From Gallionella sp. UBA4737 (GTDB taxonomy: Bacteria > Pseudomonadota > Gammaproteobacteria > Burkholderiales > Gallionellaceae): 35,869 nt of DNA. Shown piece after piece: positions 33,441-35,869 of this stretch. The DNA is taken from positions 1 through 35,869 of the forward strand of contig DHIV01000030.1 of assembly GCA_002403995.1 (NCBI GenBank), in the 5' to 3' direction. The position numbers and the translations under genes were made by a program. The notes below the pieces were generated by a model. The model saw only the letters and a program-made list of their open reading frames with translations, was not told the DNA's origin and did not search any database. Within the stretch, counting starts at the first letter, position 1, and each line of letters begins with the position of its first letter.

Positions 33441-34222
33441 AAAAACTCCTTTATAAGGTTTGATTTGGATATGTGAATTATCGCAGATAAGTTTGTTGCA
33501 ACCTACAAGATGTAACGTTCGACATTATCTATTTATTGGGAGCCCCTTGGGGCGGATGGGTAGCCTGTAAGGCTAGGTGGGCGGGGACAGAACAAAGGCC
33601 GTGCGGTAATTTACACATAACGACTAATTATACGAACCGACAGGCACGCAGTGGTGCGAAGCACTTTGCATAATTCAGCGTTATGTTCAATTGCCGCACA
33701 CAATGCCTATGGAACGGTGAAAGAGCAAAGCACACTCAGATAACCATTGCACCAGCAGCCTGCGAACGGCGAGCTCTTGATGGTGGAGCCGTGCTTCTTG
33801 GCGTAACCATGAAGGGCGAAGTCGTGAAGCGGATGCGGCAACAGAGCGAACGCATAGTCCTACAGAGTATAAGCCGATGGCAGCTTTATGCCTTCGGCGT
33901 TCTTTCAGACTACCAATGCACTAGCGAAGGCTCGGGGCTTGCAGGGGTTGTAGCAAGCGCCGTGACTGAGCGGTCAACGGAGTGGTGTTGAAGTGTAAGA
34001 TGATCCCCTGGCGCATATATCTAAGATTGCTCTGGATGGGCATTACCTGGGACACAAGGGGGAGGGGAAAATTCTATTGTTTTGATTTGTTATGTATCAT
34101 TGCTTGTAACGCTACAGGAAGTTTCTTAAAGAGGAGGGGGTTCTATGGTGCTAGAGTGTGGCTTGAATTAAGTAAAGAGCTCGGCCTTGGCCGATAGATG
34201 TTGTCAGATCAAAGGAGTTTAA
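33441..34222. other. 782-nt region with hairpins, attC-like site and doubtful frames
   Basis: No confident gene. From 33540 to 33590 a G-rich stretch has two hairpins, GCCCC-TT-GGGGC and TAGCCT-GTA-AGGCTA. An attC-like site follows at 33615-33686. Two open frames, 33683-33991 and 33982-34197, overlap each other, lack ribosome sites and give products with no recognisable family, so they are not called. The ATG of the first lies inside the attC right core. Confidence 0.4.
33615..33686 (+). other. candidate integron attC recombination site
   Basis: A 72-nt imperfect palindrome. Outer arms ACATAACG (33615-33622) and CGTTATGT (33679-33686) pair; after a 3-nt unpaired step on each side, AATTAT (33626-33631) pairs with ATAATT (33670-33675). 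The centre contains GTGC-GAA-GCAC. The right end, GCATAATTCAGCGTTATGT, resembles the GCTTAATTCAAGCGTTAGA end of known attC sites. The core GTTATGT departs from the GTTRRRY consensus at one base. Confidence 0.45.
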
Positions 34223-34798
34223 ATGCGCACCAATAGATTTTCTCAGGGAAACGCTCAAACTCTATGTGTGGTTCTAGTGTTTGCATTACTGACAGGCTGT
34301 GGAGGTGGCGGAGGAGGTGGGAATAGCGCTCCGGCAGCAGCTGCACTGACAGGTCATATAAGGCTTTCAACGCCTTTAGTAGCTGGAGGGGCTACAACTT
34401 TTGATTTTCCTACCGACACCAATGCTAAGTGGACGCAAAATAGTGCCTATCCAACAGTTAATAATTTCGACGCCCAATGGCCTGGAGCAACGACAGCATA
34501 TTTTCATGTGGAACGAGGCGGTTCCCCCGTCCATGAGTATCTGAGTTTTTACATCTCAGGTTCGCACACTGTATGGATTTGGGGTTATACATCTATCAGT
34601 TCTCCAACAGAGATTTGTAGTTTATCTGGAGATAATTCCTTATTGAATACATCTTTATGCTCCACTCTTGGCATTACAGTTGACTGGCTCACAGGCACAA
34701 TAACTTTTGTTCACACCCCACTATCGAGTTCTCAAGTATCAGGTTCAACCAATGATGCAGGTATAGTTGATGGCACATTAATATTTGCACCACCTTAA
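34223..34798 (+). CDS. hypothetical lipoprotein
   Basis: A 191-residue lipoprotein. AGGAG lies 6 nt before the ATG. The signal has lipobox LLTGC (Cys26), followed by a run of seven glycines, a flexible tether common in outer-membrane lipoproteins of this group. The mature domain is rich in Ser, Thr, Asn and aromatic residues with predicted beta strands (GHIRLSTPLVAGGATTFDF, YFHVERGG, HEYLSFYISGSHTVWIWGY) and two Cys (about 134 and 148) that could form a disulfide. No function can be assigned. Codons are AT-richer than in the left part of the window. Confidence 0.8.
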   Translation: MRTNRFSQGNAQTLCVVLVFALLTGCGGGGGGGNSAPAAAALTGHIRLSTPLVAGGATTFDFPTDTNAKWTQNSAYPTVNNFDAQWPGATTAYFHVERGGSPVHEYLSFYISGSHTVWIWGYTSISSPTEICSLSGDNSLLNTSLCSTLGITVDWLTGTITFVHTPLSSSQVSGSTNDAGIVDGTLIFAPP

Positions 34799-34829
34799 TT
34801 TTACCTGCTTGTAAAACTTTACAATTAAG
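34794..34829. terminator. inverted repeats at the end of the lipoprotein gene
   Basis: CTTAATT (34794-34800) pairs with AATTAAG (34823-34829), and inside them TTGTAAA-AC-TTTACAA (34809-34824) is a perfect palindrome; the two share bases and are alternatives. They overlap the stop codon of the lipoprotein. A terminator or operator role is possible; there is no T-run. Confidence 0.3.
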
Positions 34830-34980
34830 CTTGCTATGATTTAACGGGCATGAAAAGGCAAGAAGCATATTGCTTTCTTTGGATGAATTGATACCCTTAT
34901 TGATACTCTATCTTATTGATTTATATAGACTGATTGTATTGCCTTGAATTAGGCGGATTAGTAATGAACATAGGGGGGGT

Positions 34981-35869
34981 CTACAACTCACCCCACATAC
35001 CTCTACTCCATTTATGATTATTTACTAATTCATCATACAGCTCTTCGAGATCATCCGTAACAAAGCCACCAGATTTTTTTCCTTGAGCTTCAAGTTCCTC
35101 CTGTTTCTCTTCAAGCATAGTCCTCTTAAATTTCAATTTAGCGTTCTTCCCATATTGATCTTCAAACACATTTTTCATGACTTCTTCTAGTTCTAAATCA
35201 TAGGAATTGCTGACTATAAAACTATCGTGGACTGGTAACACTACTGCCCCTCTCTCTAACATCAAGATCATTACCTTTTCAGCAATTATTGAATCTTGGT
35301 ACATCAGATTTAATCCAGCTCCAGTAAAGAAATATTTTTTAATTGGAGAATGATGTTCAGCTAGAGCGTGTGTAAGACCTTTGGCATTCTTGATGCCCTG
35401 CTTATACAATGAACCTATAGCTGATCCTATATTTAAAGCATTTATCATAGTAAGAATTGCCAGTTTCTGATCCTCTCTATCGAATTCATCCAGGTCATAA
35501 GGGTCATCTGGTGGATCAAGGCCTTCGATAGCATACAGAATACGAATGTGATGCCCTGAATAATCGATCTCGACAGTTGGCTTGTGGTTGATGTCAATAT
35601 ATTTACGAAATTCTTTAGGAAGATTTTGCCACCAGCCACCGTAGAATCTTCCTCCTTGCTGCCAAGAACCATTGTTGAAAATTCTATGCAGCTTTACATT
35701 GGTAAAATCAACAGGCAATCGTTCTCTTTCTCCATTATCGTTAAGCCGTTGGAAAAGTGCTTCAACCTGTTCATCTGGAATATCCAGAGTAATCCTTGCC
35801 GATGCCAGCTTCTTATTTATCAATGCAAGATTGCTTCGCATTGATTTTGTGTTTTCATCATCTTTATAT
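34981..35869 (-). CDS. polymerase A-like palm protein, N-terminus cut by window
   Basis: The frame is open to the right edge, so the gene starts outside; the ATG at 35841 is probably internal. Numbering from that Met: a YGGWWQNLPKEFRKYI phrase (67-82); VEIDYSGHHIRILYA (90-104), like motif A (DYSxxELR) of family-A DNA polymerases; RxxxK at 122-126, spaced like motif B; and LPVHDSFIV (202-210), like motif C (VHDE, with Ser for Glu). Motifs A and C are about 112 residues apart, much closer than the roughly 175 of Pol I. The C-terminus is charged and helical. I recall similar hypothetical proteins from phage or plasmid contexts, but know no tested function. It could be a minimal polymerase, a primase-like enzyme or an inactive derivative. 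Confidence 0.6.
   Translation of the reverse strand, partial: YKDDENTKSMRSNLALINKKLASARITLDIPDEQVEALFQRLNDNGERERLPVDFTNVKLHRIFNNGSWQQGGRFYGGWWQNLPKEFRKYIDINHKPTVEIDYSGHHIRILYAIEGLDPPDDPYDLDEFDREDQKLAILTMINALNIGSAIGSLYKQGIKNAKGLTHALAEHHSPIKKYFFTGAGLNLMYQDSIIAEKVMILMLERGAVVLPVHDSFIVSNSYDLELEEVMKNVFEDQYGKNAKLKFKRTMLEEKQEELEAQGKKSGGFVTDDLEELYDELVNNHKWSRGMWGEL

Noticed and set aside
33683..34197. Two overlapping frames after the attC-like site
   Set aside because: No ribosome sites, no recognisable product, and mutual overlap; one starts inside the attC core. They could be cassette genes but I cannot support them.

Overview
The window looks like the chromosome of a betaproteobacterium. An iron-oxidizer-type family such as Gallionellaceae is my best guess, inferred from gene content (a multi-cytochrome lipoprotein cluster, an MSHA-like pilus locus, a short-form HisG, GC-rich housekeeping genes) and not from any marker gene. 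Coordinates 1-32,711 are ordinary, densely packed chromosome. From about 32,712 to the end the sequence is AT-richer, sparsely coding and carries signs of horizontal acquisition.

Layout. 1-602 is the N-terminal part of a GT-C type membrane glycosyltransferase (minus strand). 820-2022 is an NHL beta-propeller lipoprotein, divergent from three consecutive c-type cytochrome genes (2243-4524) with six CxxCH haem sites in total; cysS follows them by 5 nt. 5992-17900 is a minus-strand operon for an MSHA-like type IV pilus: two pilin-like proteins, MshK, MshJ, MshI, MshG, MshE, MshN, MshL and an MshM ATPase with an unusual C-terminal SPOR-like extension. At the head of the operon (17910-19322) lies a sigma-54 response regulator. 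Diverging from it is mlaFEDCB (19482-22496), the inner-membrane and periplasmic part of the phospholipid transport system, then a BolA-family gene, murA, hisG and hisD. After these come a TPR-methyltransferase fusion, an ArnT-like glycosyltransferase, rpmE, an MFS/MHS transporter, ispB and a tRNA-Pro(CGG).

How the genes work together. The Msh proteins form one envelope-spanning machine: MshL outer-membrane secretin; MshM/MshN/MshI/MshJ/MshK alignment and assembly; MshG platform; MshE motor ATPase; pilin-like subunits. No major pilin and no prepilin peptidase is present. The Mla proteins form one lipid transporter. The cytochrome cluster carries five copies of one cytochrome domain and probably forms an electron-transfer chain in the periplasm or on membranes.

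Right end. Downstream of the tRNA I see a broken inverted copy of the tRNA, a small protein of unknown function with good translation signals, a candidate integron attC site, a lipoprotein, and a gene running off the window whose product carries spaced motifs resembling family-A polymerase motifs A, B and C. This is the part most likely to hold something undescribed. The pair of LPCP-motif pilin-like proteins, the cytochrome cluster and a structured spacer before hisG are the other points worth attention.
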